This document shows, piece by piece, positions 9,431 to 18,865 of a DNA stretch of 64,000 nt (the first letter of the stretch is position 1; each line of letters starts with the position of its first letter). Both the position numbers and the translations under genes were made by a program. The DNA is from Gemmatimonadota bacterium (lineage in GTDB: Bacteria; JAAXHH01): NCBI GenBank assembly GCA_009838645.1, contig VXRC01000004.1:107458-171457 (forward strand), written 5' to 3'. Under the pieces are notes generated by a model. That model saw only the letters and a list, made by a program, of their open reading frames with translations. It had not been told where the DNA came from and made no database searches.

Positions 9431-12400
9431 ATGTCTATAACAATTTCACGAGCTTTGCGCTTCGCATTCGCTTTCGCGTTAGTGCTCAGCATCTCGACGG
9501 AAGCACAGGCGCAGATTTCGCTGGGTAAGATTTCCGGTGTCGTGGTCGACGGTGCGACGCGGGAACCGCTGCCCGCGGCCAGTGTCCGCGTCGAGGGCAC
9601 GGTTCTGGGTGCAATGGCGAATGACATGGGCGAATACTTCATTCTGAACGTACCGCCCGGTTCCTACACCCTGGTGGTGAATGTCATCGGTTATGTCCCG
9701 GTGCGTGCCATAGGTACGCAGGTGGATGCCGATATCACCACGACGCTCAACTTCGAACTGGAGTCCACGATTCTCGAATCCGCCGAGGCGGTCGAGGTCG
9801 TGGCGACCCGGGACCTGGTCGAGAAGAGTCTGACCTCCACCCGGACCATCGTGCAGGCCGAAGAAATCCAGGCGCTGCCGGTGGTGAATATCGCCGAAGT
9901 GGTTTTGACCACCGCGGGCAGCTTCGCCGGAAACCTCCGCGGCGGCCGCGCCCAGGATCAGCAGACCACGATCGACGGTGCCACGGTGACAGGGCAGCGG
10001 TTAAACACAGCACAGGCGTTTACGATCAACCCCTACATGATCCAGGAACTTCAGGTCAAGACGGGTACGTTCAACGCCGAATACGTGAACGCGCTGGCCG
10101 GCATCACCACGGTGGTGACCCGCGAAGGCGGTTCCAGTTATAACGGTAACTTCGAGTACCGCACGCTAGGTCAGAAAGGCCTCAACTGGGCCAAACCGCC
10201 TGATCTCGATATCGTCGACGCCTACCGGGCCGGTACCTGGTCGGAGCAGGATCTGCGCGATATCATCCAGGGCGCGATCGACAAGACGAACGCCTTCAAC
10301 AGCGATCCCGCCCGCGCGGACGATGGTCTCAGGATGCAGGATCCTTTCGACGTGCTGGACATGACCGGTGCGCCGGAAAGCTGGTCCGCCATCTACAAGC
10401 GCGACACCTATTACTGGGATTACGATCGGGTCATTCCCGAACCCGAAGCCATCCTCTGGTCTTATCTGTCGGATGGCCTGCCGGAAGCCCAGGCGAATAG
10501 CGGTGTCGCGGTGAATCGCGATGCGCCGGTGGACCGGTCCTTCCACCCGGACAAGTACAACCAGTTCGCCCGGAACAACCGGACGGAGAAGCGCCCGGTC
10601 CAGATCGACTTCGGCATGGGCGGTCCGCTGGGCAGCAAGCTGAACTGGTTCGCTTCAGGGCGTTTTAACGAGAGTTGGGGCCGTAACCCCAATGACTACT
10701 CCCGCCTGATGAACACCTTCGTGAAGATGACCTACCGGCCACGGACCAGCATGAAACTGTCCATGTCCGGACTCATGGAAGACGAGGGTTTCTTCAGCAG
10801 GAAGGGTCAGCGGAGTACGCCTTACGGATGGAAGTACAATTCGGATGGCCGCAACCAGAACTACAACGGCCGGTTTCACGTGAATTTGGCGTATACCCAT
10901 ACGCTCAGTCCGCGGACCTTCTACGAGATCCGTTTCAGCCACTTGCGCGAGTACAACGAACGCTACAATCCCAAGTACGGCAAGGAGCCCCTGCCGGCGC
11001 TTACTTCCGCGTTCATCAACTCCGTGGGTTACTCGGCACTCGAGGAAGGCGCCGGTACGCAGGTGCCCTACATCCTGTACGGCGACGAGGCCTACTCTGC
11101 GATCGATTTCGGCAACTACATCAGTCGCCGGCCTTTCAAGACGGACCTCAACTTCGCCATCACCAGCCAGGTGAACTCGAACCACCAGTTCAAGGGCGGT
11201 TTCGGCGTGACGATGAACGACTATGAAGAGAGCACGAGAGGCCCCGCCCGGGGTAACGCCGTGTCGCTCTTCAACGACCTCAATCTGGACCCGACCGCCA
11301 GCACGCTGCCCCTCGCCGGCCGGCAGGCGCACGTCTATCCGGTCGAGTACTTCGCGTACATGCAGGACCGGATCGAGTACGGAAGTCTCGTGGTGAACGC
11401 GGGGTTGCGGCTGGACATCTTCGACGCCAATGCCAACGCGATCAATCCGTACCGTCCGCGTTCTGGTCCCGGTCCGGAGCATGATGATCCGGAATACCGC
11501 ACGTTGGAGCCGTCGATGAAGACGGGTCTTGCGCCGCGCCTGGGTATCTCCCATCCGATCACGGATCGCGCCGCGTTGCACTATTCGTACGGTATCTTCA
11601 ACCAACGTCCGCGGCTGGAGGCCCTGTACACGGGCCTGGTTCAGACCTCGCCGTTCGAGCGGAACCACGGTAATCCGGACCTGCCGTTCCAGAAGTCCAC
11701 GAATTACGAGATGGGTCTGCAGGCGGAGATCTATCCCGGTTACTACGTGGACGTCACGGGTTATTTCCGGGATGTAAACAACCAGCCGCTTACCTGGCTC
11801 TTCGCACCGGACGTAGCTTTCATCGGCGGTTCGCAACGCGAGGTCTCCATCCTCCTTCCGACGTTCGCCCAGGACGCGCGCGGACTCGAGGTATCGGTAC
11901 GGCGCCAGATGGCCAACCGGTTCTCGGTACGTGCCAACTACACCCTGGCCTTCACGTCGGATCTGACCACGCCGCAAACCGTCCGCGAACGCGGCGGTGA
12001 GACGGTACTCGTTTTCTCCGACTTCGTGGATGGCACGCCGACGCCGGATACTTACATCCGCGAGTTCAACCAATTCGATCGACGTCATCGTCTCGTCGCG
12101 AACCTCCTGCTCGAGCTGCCCTACGGCATCAGCGCTTCTTTGCTGACCAAGGCGCAGAGCGGTAACCAGTACCGCACGTCGAGCGACCAGGCGATCGATC
12201 CGCTCGGATTGCTTGCCGCTGCGCAGCGTTCGCCCTGGACCTGGACCACCGACCTGTACGCCCAGAAGAACTTCGATCTCGGCAACGTGCGGCTCGGCGT
12301 GTTCACCCAGGTCAACAACCTCTTAGACCGGGCGAACATCTATGCCATCACCGGTGGCTCCGACAACGCGAACGGTGACCGCTGGCAACGTCGCGGCGAT

Positions 12401-12493
12401 CCCGTGGGTCTCGTAGGCGGTCCTTTGGGTGGCATCGGTACGCAGGGTAACGGACCACGCGATATCTGGATAGGTCTCAACTTAGCATGGTAA
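9431..12493 (+). CDS. TonB-dependent receptor with N-terminal carboxypeptidase-regulatory-like domain
   Basis: This is a 1020-residue outer-membrane active transporter. Residues 1-~28 are a signal peptide ending AQA. Residues ~32-115 form a CarboxypepD_reg-like domain (GKISGVVVDGATREPLPAASV, then GEYFILNVPPGSYTLVVNVIGY). Next comes a plug (QALPVVNIAEVVLTTAGSF, then GGRAQDQQTTIDG), then a long beta-barrel ending in an aromatic residue (IWIGLNLAW). This SusC-like arrangement with an extra N-terminal domain is typical of Bacteroidota and relatives. The substrate is not evident and no SusD-like partner is adjacent. It is followed by the sorting-domain protein and the PorV homologue. Confidence 0.93.
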   Translation: MSITISRALRFAFAFALVLSISTEAQAQISLGKISGVVVDGATREPLPAASVRVEGTVLGAMANDMGEYFILNVPPGSYTLVVNVIGYVPVRAIGTQVDADITTTLNFELESTILESAEAVEVVATRDLVEKSLTSTRTIVQAEEIQALPVVNIAEVVLTTAGSFAGNLRGGRAQDQQTTIDGATVTGQRLNTAQAFTINPYMIQELQVKTGTFNAEYVNALAGITTVVTREGGSSYNGNFEYRTLGQKGLNWAKPPDLDIVDAYRAGTWSEQDLRDIIQGAIDKTNAFNSDPARADDGLRMQDPFDVLDMTGAPESWSAIYKRDTYYWDYDRVIPEPEAILWSYLSDGLPEAQANSGVAVNRDAPVDRSFHPDKYNQFARNNRTEKRPVQIDFGMGGPLGSKLNWFASGRFNESWGRNPNDYSRLMNTFVKMTYRPRTSMKLSMSGLMEDEGFFSRKGQRSTPYGWKYNSDGRNQNYNGRFHVNLAYTHTLSPRTFYEIRFSHLREYNERYNPKYGKEPLPALTSAFINSVGYSALEEGAGTQVPYILYGDEAYSAIDFGNYISRRPFKTDLNFAITSQVNSNHQFKGGFGVTMNDYEESTRGPARGNAVSLFNDLNLDPTASTLPLAGRQAHVYPVEYFAYMQDRIEYGSLVVNAGLRLDIFDANANAINPYRPRSGPGPEHDDPEYRTLEPSMKTGLAPRLGISHPITDRAALHYSYGIFNQRPRLEALYTGLVQTSPFERNHGNPDLPFQKSTNYEMGLQAEIYPGYYVDVTGYFRDVNNQPLTWLFAPDVAFIGGSQREVSILLPTFAQDARGLEVSVRRQMANRFSVRANYTLAFTSDLTTPQTVRERGGETVLVFSDFVDGTPTPDTYIREFNQFDRRHRLVANLLLELPYGISASLLTKAQSGNQYRTSSDQAIDPLGLLAAAQRSPWTWTTDLYAQKNFDLGNVRLGVFTQVNNLLDRANIYAITGGSDNANGDRWQRRGDPVGLVGGPLGGIGTQGNGPRDIWIGLNLAW

Positions 12494-12582
12494 ATCCAAA
12501 GCGGGGAGGCGCGCATTTACCGCGCGTCTTCTCGCAACGTTGGCGGCGTTCGCGGAACGTTGCCGGCATAAGGAGGTTCATT

Positions 12583-15500
12583 TTGAAGAAATGGCGTCGA
12601 TACGTAACAGCCGGAGCGTTGGTGCTTTCTTCGGCGGCAATCCTTGGGACAGCTACATATCTCACGGCTTTGCCGGACGCCCCGGCAAACTCTGCGACGG
12701 CTCAGTTGGTTCCGATACCTCACGAGCTCGGCGTGGATGAAAGGCAGCCTGCCTATATCGGTGGTCAGACTTACATGGCCGTCATGAATTCGGAACTGAC
12801 CGATACCTACACCGGTTGGGGTTGGCGTGGGTCCGGTCGTTCCATGAGTCCGACGATGGGCTATCCTTCGTACACCTTCCCGGCGGGCGGGCTGGACGCG
12901 CCGCTATGGGCGTCGGCCTTCGGCATCACGGCCTATCTGCCTGACGCCGTGGCCGGTATGCCTGCAAGCCGCGCCGAAGGTGCATTCGTCGGTACGAACA
13001 ACGTGTACCGGGCTCCGCCTCACCAGCGTGAGAATCCACCCGCGGGCTTCTGGTCCGATCAGGGCGGTTCGCAAAGTCCCGGTTTTGGTGGCGGCACTGT
13101 GGGCCCCGGTGGATACCGCGAGCCGTTTATCACGGAAGCCACCTTCAATACGAACGCCGGTATTCGGATCCTGCGTCAGTCGTACAGCTTCAGCTACGGC
13201 TACGGCCATACGAATGACTTCATCCTGCTGCGTCATGTGTTGAACACGCACGGCGATGTGGATGTGAATACCGATAACAGTCCGGAATTAAACGGAGCCA
13301 CGGTCAAGAACTTCTTGATCATCTTCAACTACGACTTCGATATTCCATGGACGAACAATCCCCTCCTGACGGGCGGGGCGATCGGCGGTGGTACCGGTGG
13401 CGACGACAAGCAGCCGCCCGCCATGTTCAGCCGCGTGATGCCTCTCGCCGTACCGGAAGGGCTGATCAACTCGGGCCGCTACAACCAGGCGCCTTACAGC
13501 GACCGGTTCTATTCGGGCCTGGTCACCATGTTCGACGAGGACAGTCCTGGACATCCGGGTATCGATTCCTACGTGTGGAATACGACCAACGGTAACTTCA
13601 ATCCGTTGCACGTGGGCGAAGCATCCCTGATGATTCTCGAAGGTTCCGGCGACGATGATCCGCTTGGTGACACGAACAACGTCGCGGCGCTGGATATCTA
13701 CGACGCGCCGTCCGTCGGCCTGTTCAATACCCACGAATGGTGGATCGCCGACTTGAGAGGCGTGTTCGGCTGGTACGAGGGTTCGCTTACCAAGTACCTC
13801 GAGGGCAAGAAGGTCAACGTTCCGGGCGGAAGCAGTGCGCCGCATCCGGATCTCTTCACCAGCGGTTCGCCACTCGGCAGAACGACCGATATCAGCACCT
13901 GGACCGCCAAGACCCAGCCGGGTGGATCGGCCGAGGGCATGGGCCTGATGTGGGGTGACCCGCGTAACCTGACCCAGCCTGGCAATCCCGGAGTGGCTCA
14001 GGGTGTGCAGTCAGGTCAGTACGACAGTTTTACACTCTTCGATCTCGACGGCGTGTTCAGGGGCATCGTGCCCGATCCGTACAACGGAAGCGACACGAAG
14101 GAAGAGACCTCGGGCGCCGGTTGCATCCGGAACGCCCTGGGCTGGGGCCCCTACACCAAGGCGCCCGGCGAAGACCTGACCATCTGGCATGTTGACCTCA
14201 TCGGCGCCGGCAAGGATGGCGCTTATGACGTATATCTCCGCGCTATGGACGTCTGGATGCAGCGGAAGTACAACATGGCGAATAATACGTACTACTGGGA
14301 CGGCTCCAATGACCGTACCATCCCCATGTACAACGCCGATGGTTCCGTAATGCGGGACGGCGACGGCGCGGTCATGTCGCAGACCATCAACTTCGGTCGC
14401 GGCACAGCCAGCGGCGCGCTGTTCCACCCGCCTCCGCCTCCTACCCTGTCGGTCTTCCCGACCGCCAACGGTACGATCGCGCTGGCGTGGGCGAACAATG
14501 CGGAAACGGCTATCGATCCGGGTCGGGGTACCGCGGACTTCGCGAAGTACCGCGTGTACCGCGCTTCCGGTTTCATCGATCAGTTCCCGACCGCTACAGT
14601 AGCCCATGATGTCGGTTACAACAGTACGGTGATTCCGCCGAATCTCGGTCTGAGCGACGGCGCCGCACCGGTCACGGACGTAACCGATCCGACGAGTGCC
14701 GCGGTGAAGCAGGGCCATCCCTACGCCCGGTTCATCCATGAAGGACTGACCCTCGGCGCCGATTACAACATCGGCCGGGTATACGACTTCGTGGCCGACG
14801 ACCTGGTGAAGCGCTTCGCGGCGCCGAACTTCTCCGGTCCGTATGTCCAGATCGCTGAATTTGGCGGCGGCGGTGGCAATCAGACCAACAGTCTGAGTCC
14901 GCCGGAATCCGTTTCCTATCCGAACCCGTATCCGGCTGGCAACAGGCTGCCTGGTTTCGAGGATGATTTCATCGAAACCAAGCCCAGTTCGGCACAGATC
15001 GTCGAAGCGAACAATGCTCTGGGCGCTACGACGGCCATCGCCACCAGCTTCTCGGATCGCTATCCGGATGCCATCGGATCCGGCGATGCGCAGATTACCA
15101 GTGTCGGCGGTATTCCCACCGATCCTCGGCTGGTCGGCAAGAGCGGTTATATGTTCGAGGATCGTTCCGTGCTGATAGGTTTCAGTTACTGGTACTACGT
15201 AGCCTCGGTGGATAGCGAAAGCGCGCAACAGCACGATTTCGACAACTACGTGGCCGATCAGGGTTCTACGCAGCGCGTGATCACCCGTACGATCAACGGA
15301 CTCGAGAGTTTCTACACGATGAACGCGAACGGTACGGACGGACGCTGGCACGGCCAGTATCCGTACCGGGGTTTGACGGTGGGACCGCAGGTACCGGGAC
15401 AGGACGTTATCCCGACTACCGTGATCCGTAACGAGGTGGTGGGCGGTGTGGCCGAATTCGAAGATCTGATTACGGTCGCGCCCAACCCCTTCGTCTTCCA

Positions 15501-15774
15501 GGCCCAGTGGGATCTGGCAACGAAGTCTCAGACCGTCAAGTTCTTCAACGCTCCGGTACCGTCCCGCATCACGATCTTCGATGCGGCCGGCCTGCTGGTG
15601 AAGCAGTTCTCCGTGCCGGGTGAACAGACCACGACGATCGGCGGTGTGACGGACTGGGATCTGAAGAATGATTCCAACGTACCGGTTGCCAGCGGTCTGT
15701 ATATCATCGTGGTGGAAGCCGAGATCGGTGGCGTGGACTACGCGAAAACACTGAAACTCTACGTCCGGCGGTAA
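12583..15774 (+). CDS. Large secreted protein with C-terminal T9SS-like sorting domain
   Basis: The 1063-residue product is predicted to be exported and possibly surface-anchored. I chose the TTG at 12583 because an AAGGAGG ribosome-binding site sits 7 bp before it and a signal peptide follows at once (KKWRRYVTAGALVLSSAAIL). The middle (~residues 100-600) is aromatic- and Gly/Asn-rich without a family I can name. A fibronectin-III-like segment begins near PPPPTLSVFPTANGTIALAWAN. The last ~85 residues (ITVAPNPFVFQAQWD ... ITIFDAAGLLVKQF ... VASGLYIIVVEAE, ending KTLKLYVRR) have the type A T9SS sorting-domain pattern 'V.PNP...IfD..G..v...G.Y...v'. The PorV homologue downstream fits this. Confidence 0.82.
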   Translation: MKKWRRYVTAGALVLSSAAILGTATYLTALPDAPANSATAQLVPIPHELGVDERQPAYIGGQTYMAVMNSELTDTYTGWGWRGSGRSMSPTMGYPSYTFPAGGLDAPLWASAFGITAYLPDAVAGMPASRAEGAFVGTNNVYRAPPHQRENPPAGFWSDQGGSQSPGFGGGTVGPGGYREPFITEATFNTNAGIRILRQSYSFSYGYGHTNDFILLRHVLNTHGDVDVNTDNSPELNGATVKNFLIIFNYDFDIPWTNNPLLTGGAIGGGTGGDDKQPPAMFSRVMPLAVPEGLINSGRYNQAPYSDRFYSGLVTMFDEDSPGHPGIDSYVWNTTNGNFNPLHVGEASLMILEGSGDDDPLGDTNNVAALDIYDAPSVGLFNTHEWWIADLRGVFGWYEGSLTKYLEGKKVNVPGGSSAPHPDLFTSGSPLGRTTDISTWTAKTQPGGSAEGMGLMWGDPRNLTQPGNPGVAQGVQSGQYDSFTLFDLDGVFRGIVPDPYNGSDTKEETSGAGCIRNALGWGPYTKAPGEDLTIWHVDLIGAGKDGAYDVYLRAMDVWMQRKYNMANNTYYWDGSNDRTIPMYNADGSVMRDGDGAVMSQTINFGRGTASGALFHPPPPPTLSVFPTANGTIALAWANNAETAIDPGRGTADFAKYRVYRASGFIDQFPTATVAHDVGYNSTVIPPNLGLSDGAAPVTDVTDPTSAAVKQGHPYARFIHEGLTLGADYNIGRVYDFVADDLVKRFAAPNFSGPYVQIAEFGGGGGNQTNSLSPPESVSYPNPYPAGNRLPGFEDDFIETKPSSAQIVEANNALGATTAIATSFSDRYPDAIGSGDAQITSVGGIPTDPRLVGKSGYMFEDRSVLIGFSYWYYVASVDSESAQQHDFDNYVADQGSTQRVITRTINGLESFYTMNANGTDGRWHGQYPYRGLTVGPQVPGQDVIPTTVIRNEVVGGVAEFEDLITVAPNPFVFQAQWDLATKSQTVKFFNAPVPSRITIFDAAGLLVKQFSVPGEQTTTIGGVTDWDLKNDSNVPVASGLYIIVVEAEIGGVDYAKTLKLYVRR

Positions 15775-15790
15775 TCTTCGGTTACGTCCT

Positions 15791-15819
15791 GCGCCATGGG
15801 CCATGACCGGCCATGGCGC
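15791..15819 (+). terminator. Hairpin between the sorting-domain protein and porV-like gene
   Basis: GCGCCATGG (15791-15799) and CCATGGCGC (15811-15819) form a perfect 9-bp stem with an 11-nt loop. There is no T-tract, so it may be a partial terminator or an mRNA-stabilising hairpin that sets expression of the two genes apart. Confidence 0.4.
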
Positions 15820-15848
15820 GGGTCGGTCCGATTCAGGGAGGTTTTCTA

Positions 15849-16832
15849 ATGAAAGTATTGTTTCGCTGGGGCGTGGTCACCGGACTGCTGTTGGCACTGT
15901 CAGCACCGGTTCATGCTCAGGTTTCCAAGGGTGGAACCGCCGCGACGAAGTTTCTGACGCTGGATGCTAGCGCCCGTGTCGCGGGTGTTGGATCCTCCGC
16001 CACATCCTATACGGATCTGGGCGCGTTCTCGGCACTGACGAACCAGGCTACCATGGTGTTCGTAGAGGGCAGGGGCGCGGTCGGCGTTTCCTATGCACCG
16101 TATTTCGCGGAAATGACCGTGTTCAGCGCAGGTCTCGTTTGGAATCTCGGCGATAACGGGGCGGTGGGTGTGAGTGTGCATTCGATGCTTTCGGGCGACA
16201 TACCCTATACCACCTCTGGAGATCCAACGGGTCAATTCGCCAACCAGGGCCAGAACTTCAACGTGACGGACCTGGCCATCGGTCCGAGCTATGCGCGTCG
16301 TCTGACGGATTCCTTCGCGGTCGGTGGATCGCTGAAGTACGTTTCGGAAGGCACGAGCGGCGCCGGAGACGATGACCGTACCAGTACGGCGGTTGCGGTC
16401 GACGTGGGCACCATCTATACGACGGATTTCCGTAATTTCCGTATTGGCGCCTCGTTCCAGAACTTCGGTCCGGACATGCAATTTATCGAAGAGTCGAGCG
16501 CTCGCGACCAGTTGCCCACGACGTTCCGTATCGGTTTTGCCATTGAACCGTACGAACTGCCGGTGGGAAGCTTAATGACCAGCGCCGAACTCTGGAAGCT
16601 CCGCGAGTTCGATTCCGTGCTCAATCTCGGTATCGAGTGGTGGGTGAACGACTACATCGCGGGCCGGGTAGGCTGGAAAGCCGGATACAGCGGCGGCCAG
16701 GATGAAGGCGTTTCCGCTGGCGCCGGTCTCCGGTTCAGCCAGGGTGAATTGAGTCTCAACGTTGATTACGCGTATACGCAGTATGAACTGCTGGACGATC
16801 TGCATCGCGTGTCCGTCGGCGTAGGCTTCTAA
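15849..16832 (+). CDS. PorV/PorQ family outer-membrane protein
   Basis: A 327-residue outer-membrane beta-barrel of the PorV/PorQ (UPF0164-like) family. PorV in the type IX secretion system shuttles cargo carrying a C-terminal sorting domain to the cell-surface attachment complex. After a signal peptide ending VHAQ comes the family opening GGTAATKFLTLDASARVAGVGSSATSYTDLGAFSALTN, then alternating beta-strand sequence ending RVSVGVGF. The ATG at 15849 follows CAGGGAGG. It directly follows a gene encoding a likely T9SS cargo. No PorU, SprA or other core T9SS gene is in the window, so a full T9SS cannot be confirmed. Confidence 0.85.
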   Translation: MKVLFRWGVVTGLLLALSAPVHAQVSKGGTAATKFLTLDASARVAGVGSSATSYTDLGAFSALTNQATMVFVEGRGAVGVSYAPYFAEMTVFSAGLVWNLGDNGAVGVSVHSMLSGDIPYTTSGDPTGQFANQGQNFNVTDLAIGPSYARRLTDSFAVGGSLKYVSEGTSGAGDDDRTSTAVAVDVGTIYTTDFRNFRIGASFQNFGPDMQFIEESSARDQLPTTFRIGFAIEPYELPVGSLMTSAELWKLREFDSVLNLGIEWWVNDYIAGRVGWKAGYSGGQDEGVSAGAGLRFSQGELSLNVDYAYTQYELLDDLHRVSVGVGF

Positions 16833-16885
16833 ACATCAAGCCGGGAAGTACCGATGGATGTAAGCATTATCGTTTGAAGCACCAG

Positions 16886-16919
16886 GAGAATCCCTCAGTC
16901 CGTTCGATGAGGGATTCTC
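16886..16919 (+). terminator. Hairpin terminator after porV-like gene
   Basis: GAGAATCCCTCA (16886-16897) pairs perfectly with TGAGGGATTCTC (16908-16919) across a 10-nt loop, followed by TTATGTTG. The 12-bp stem ends the receptor/sorting-domain/PorV unit about 30 bp before the cytochrome gene. Confidence 0.65.
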
Positions 16920-16947
16920 TTATGTTGTGAGAGAATCGGGGAATTCA

Positions 16948-18855
16948 ATGAAGTTGAATGGACTGGCCGGATACAGGCAACTGGTGAGGGTATTCGTGAT
17001 CGGATGCATCGCGGCCGCCGGAGCGATGATCGGTCTGGAAGCCAGGGCCCAGGCCCTGCAGTTGAGCGGCATCGTCATCGATGGGAAAGATCCCATACCG
17101 GATGTCCGCGTGCGGGAACACGGGAAGCCGGATTTCGTGCTTACCGATTCCGAGGGAAGGTTTACCCTGAACATCATTGAAGAACCCGTGCAGCATTACG
17201 CGGTAACGGCAGGCAAGGAAGGCTGGTTGAACGGCGGGGTCATGATAGATCCCAAAACATCATATACGACGATCGTATTGCAAAAAGTACCCGAAGAGAA
17301 AGACGACGCCTATAATTTCATCACCCCCCACAAATCGCTGGTCGATCTTCGCGAGGATCCGGAAGAGTTGGAACGACTGCGCACGCAATCCCACACGGGC
17401 TTCGAAGAGGGGTGCAACCTCTGCCATTTCGAACCGACCTGTTACCTCTGCCATCGAGATCTCTACGATCAGTGGAATACTTCCCAGCACGCGAAAGGCG
17501 TGACCAATCCGTGGACGTTGAACCTGTACGACGGTACGGACGCGGACGGGAATGAAAACGTGGGACCTGGTTTCCGGCTGGATTTTCCCGACGAAGCCGG
17601 AGAGTGCGCCGATTGCCACGCTCCGTCGGCCGCCGTGCAAGCGCCGGGTCATACCGACCTGAAGGTCGTGTACAACCGTTCGCTGGCCTATCCGACCGTT
17701 CAGGACTACAAGACGCTCGAACGCATGGAGTACGAAAAAATGGCCGGTTCGGTCGACGCTGCGGGGATACATTGCGATTTCTGCCACAAGATTCAGCACG
17801 TGGAGGTCAATGACCATGCGGGCGTGAACGGATCGATCACTCTGAACCTGGTGGCTATGGAAGAGGAAAGGCAGGCCCGGCTCATCAAGGGGAAGTTCCC
17901 GCCGATCTTCGTCTACGGACCCTATGACGACGTCATCAACTTCACCCCCTTGCCGGGTTCAACCAACACCTCGCCCATGGTGGCGAGCTACAATCCGCAA
18001 TACACGAGCAGCGACTACTGCTCCGCCTGCCACCAGCACAAGAACAAGCACGGCCTTCCATTCATGGATACGTACCGGGAATGGAAGGAGAGTCCCTATT
18101 CCGCCATGGGCATCGAGTGCCAGGACTGCCACATGGAGCCCGATTCCGATGGTTTCACCTTTGGTTCTTTCGTGAACGGCGACGCGGAGAAGTTCTGGAC
18201 ACCCATCGGATACCGGGATCCGACCACCGTTAAGACGCACGGGTTCCCCGGGGCCACGGAAGAACTCCTGCCGAACGCCGCCACCCTGGCCATCGACGCC
18301 GTTGTTGCAGGCGGCCTGCTGACGGTGACCGTGGACGTGCGCAACGTCAATACCGGCCATCACATCCCGTCGGGAATCACCATCAGGAACATGCTGTTGC
18401 TCGTCACCCCCGTACTGGCGAGTGGCGATACCCTGCGTTACGTGGGGGACCAGCGCGTACCGACCTACGGCGGCGAAGGCGACCTGGCCGAAGGAAACTA
18501 CGCGGGCTACCCGGGCAAGGGATTCGCCCTGGTCTTCGGTGACGACGCGGGCAAAACCCACGTAATGGACTGGCAGGCGACCCGCATCGTTGAAGACACG
18601 CGGATCAAGGCGCGCGAGGCGGATCGCTCCGTGTATTCCTTCGAAGTCCCGACGGATGTCGATCGCGTGGATATCCATACCGATCTGATTTACAGAAGAG
18701 CGTTCAAGCCGCTGGCGGATCTCAAGAAGTGGACGCAGAAAGACATGGCCGTGGCTTCGGACGTCACCACGGTAAGGCCGGTCGGACAACTGGAAGTTTC
18801 CACGCCTTCGAAAGGACTGAGCCTTCGCGATCGTCTCAGATCCTACTTCGACTGA
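16948..18855 (+). CDS. Six-heme cytochrome c with N-terminal carboxypeptidase-regulatory-like domain
   Basis: A 635-residue exported electron-transfer protein. A signal peptide (MKLNGLAGYRQLVRVFVIGC, then region to ARAQA) is followed by a carboxypeptidase-regulatory-like domain (~38-112: LSGIVIDGKDPIPDVRV). Six CxxCH heme sites follow at 156-160, 165-169, 220-224, 276-280, 358-362 and 391-395. The last ~200 residues are a beta-rich domain without hemes, with RNVNTGHHIPSGITIRN near its start. Extra histidines (HQHKNKH) could be distal ligands. The arrangement resembles cytochrome c554-like multihaem proteins. It opens an operon with a TPR protein, a propeller and a CRTAC1 protein. The redox partner is unknown. 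Confidence 0.9.
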   Translation: MKLNGLAGYRQLVRVFVIGCIAAAGAMIGLEARAQALQLSGIVIDGKDPIPDVRVREHGKPDFVLTDSEGRFTLNIIEEPVQHYAVTAGKEGWLNGGVMIDPKTSYTTIVLQKVPEEKDDAYNFITPHKSLVDLREDPEELERLRTQSHTGFEEGCNLCHFEPTCYLCHRDLYDQWNTSQHAKGVTNPWTLNLYDGTDADGNENVGPGFRLDFPDEAGECADCHAPSAAVQAPGHTDLKVVYNRSLAYPTVQDYKTLERMEYEKMAGSVDAAGIHCDFCHKIQHVEVNDHAGVNGSITLNLVAMEEERQARLIKGKFPPIFVYGPYDDVINFTPLPGSTNTSPMVASYNPQYTSSDYCSACHQHKNKHGLPFMDTYREWKESPYSAMGIECQDCHMEPDSDGFTFGSFVNGDAEKFWTPIGYRDPTTVKTHGFPGATEELLPNAATLAIDAVVAGGLLTVTVDVRNVNTGHHIPSGITIRNMLLLVTPVLASGDTLRYVGDQRVPTYGGEGDLAEGNYAGYPGKGFALVFGDDAGKTHVMDWQATRIVEDTRIKAREADRSVYSFEVPTDVDRVDIHTDLIYRRAFKPLADLKKWTQKDMAVASDVTTVRPVGQLEVSTPSKGLSLRDRLRSYFD

Positions 18856-18865
18856 CGGGTACGGA

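Noticed and set aside
14011..15804. A 597-codon minus-strand frame across the sorting-domain protein gene
   Set aside because: Antisense shadow of a gene with a ribosome-binding site, signal peptide and C-terminal domain; no start signal or family match of its own.
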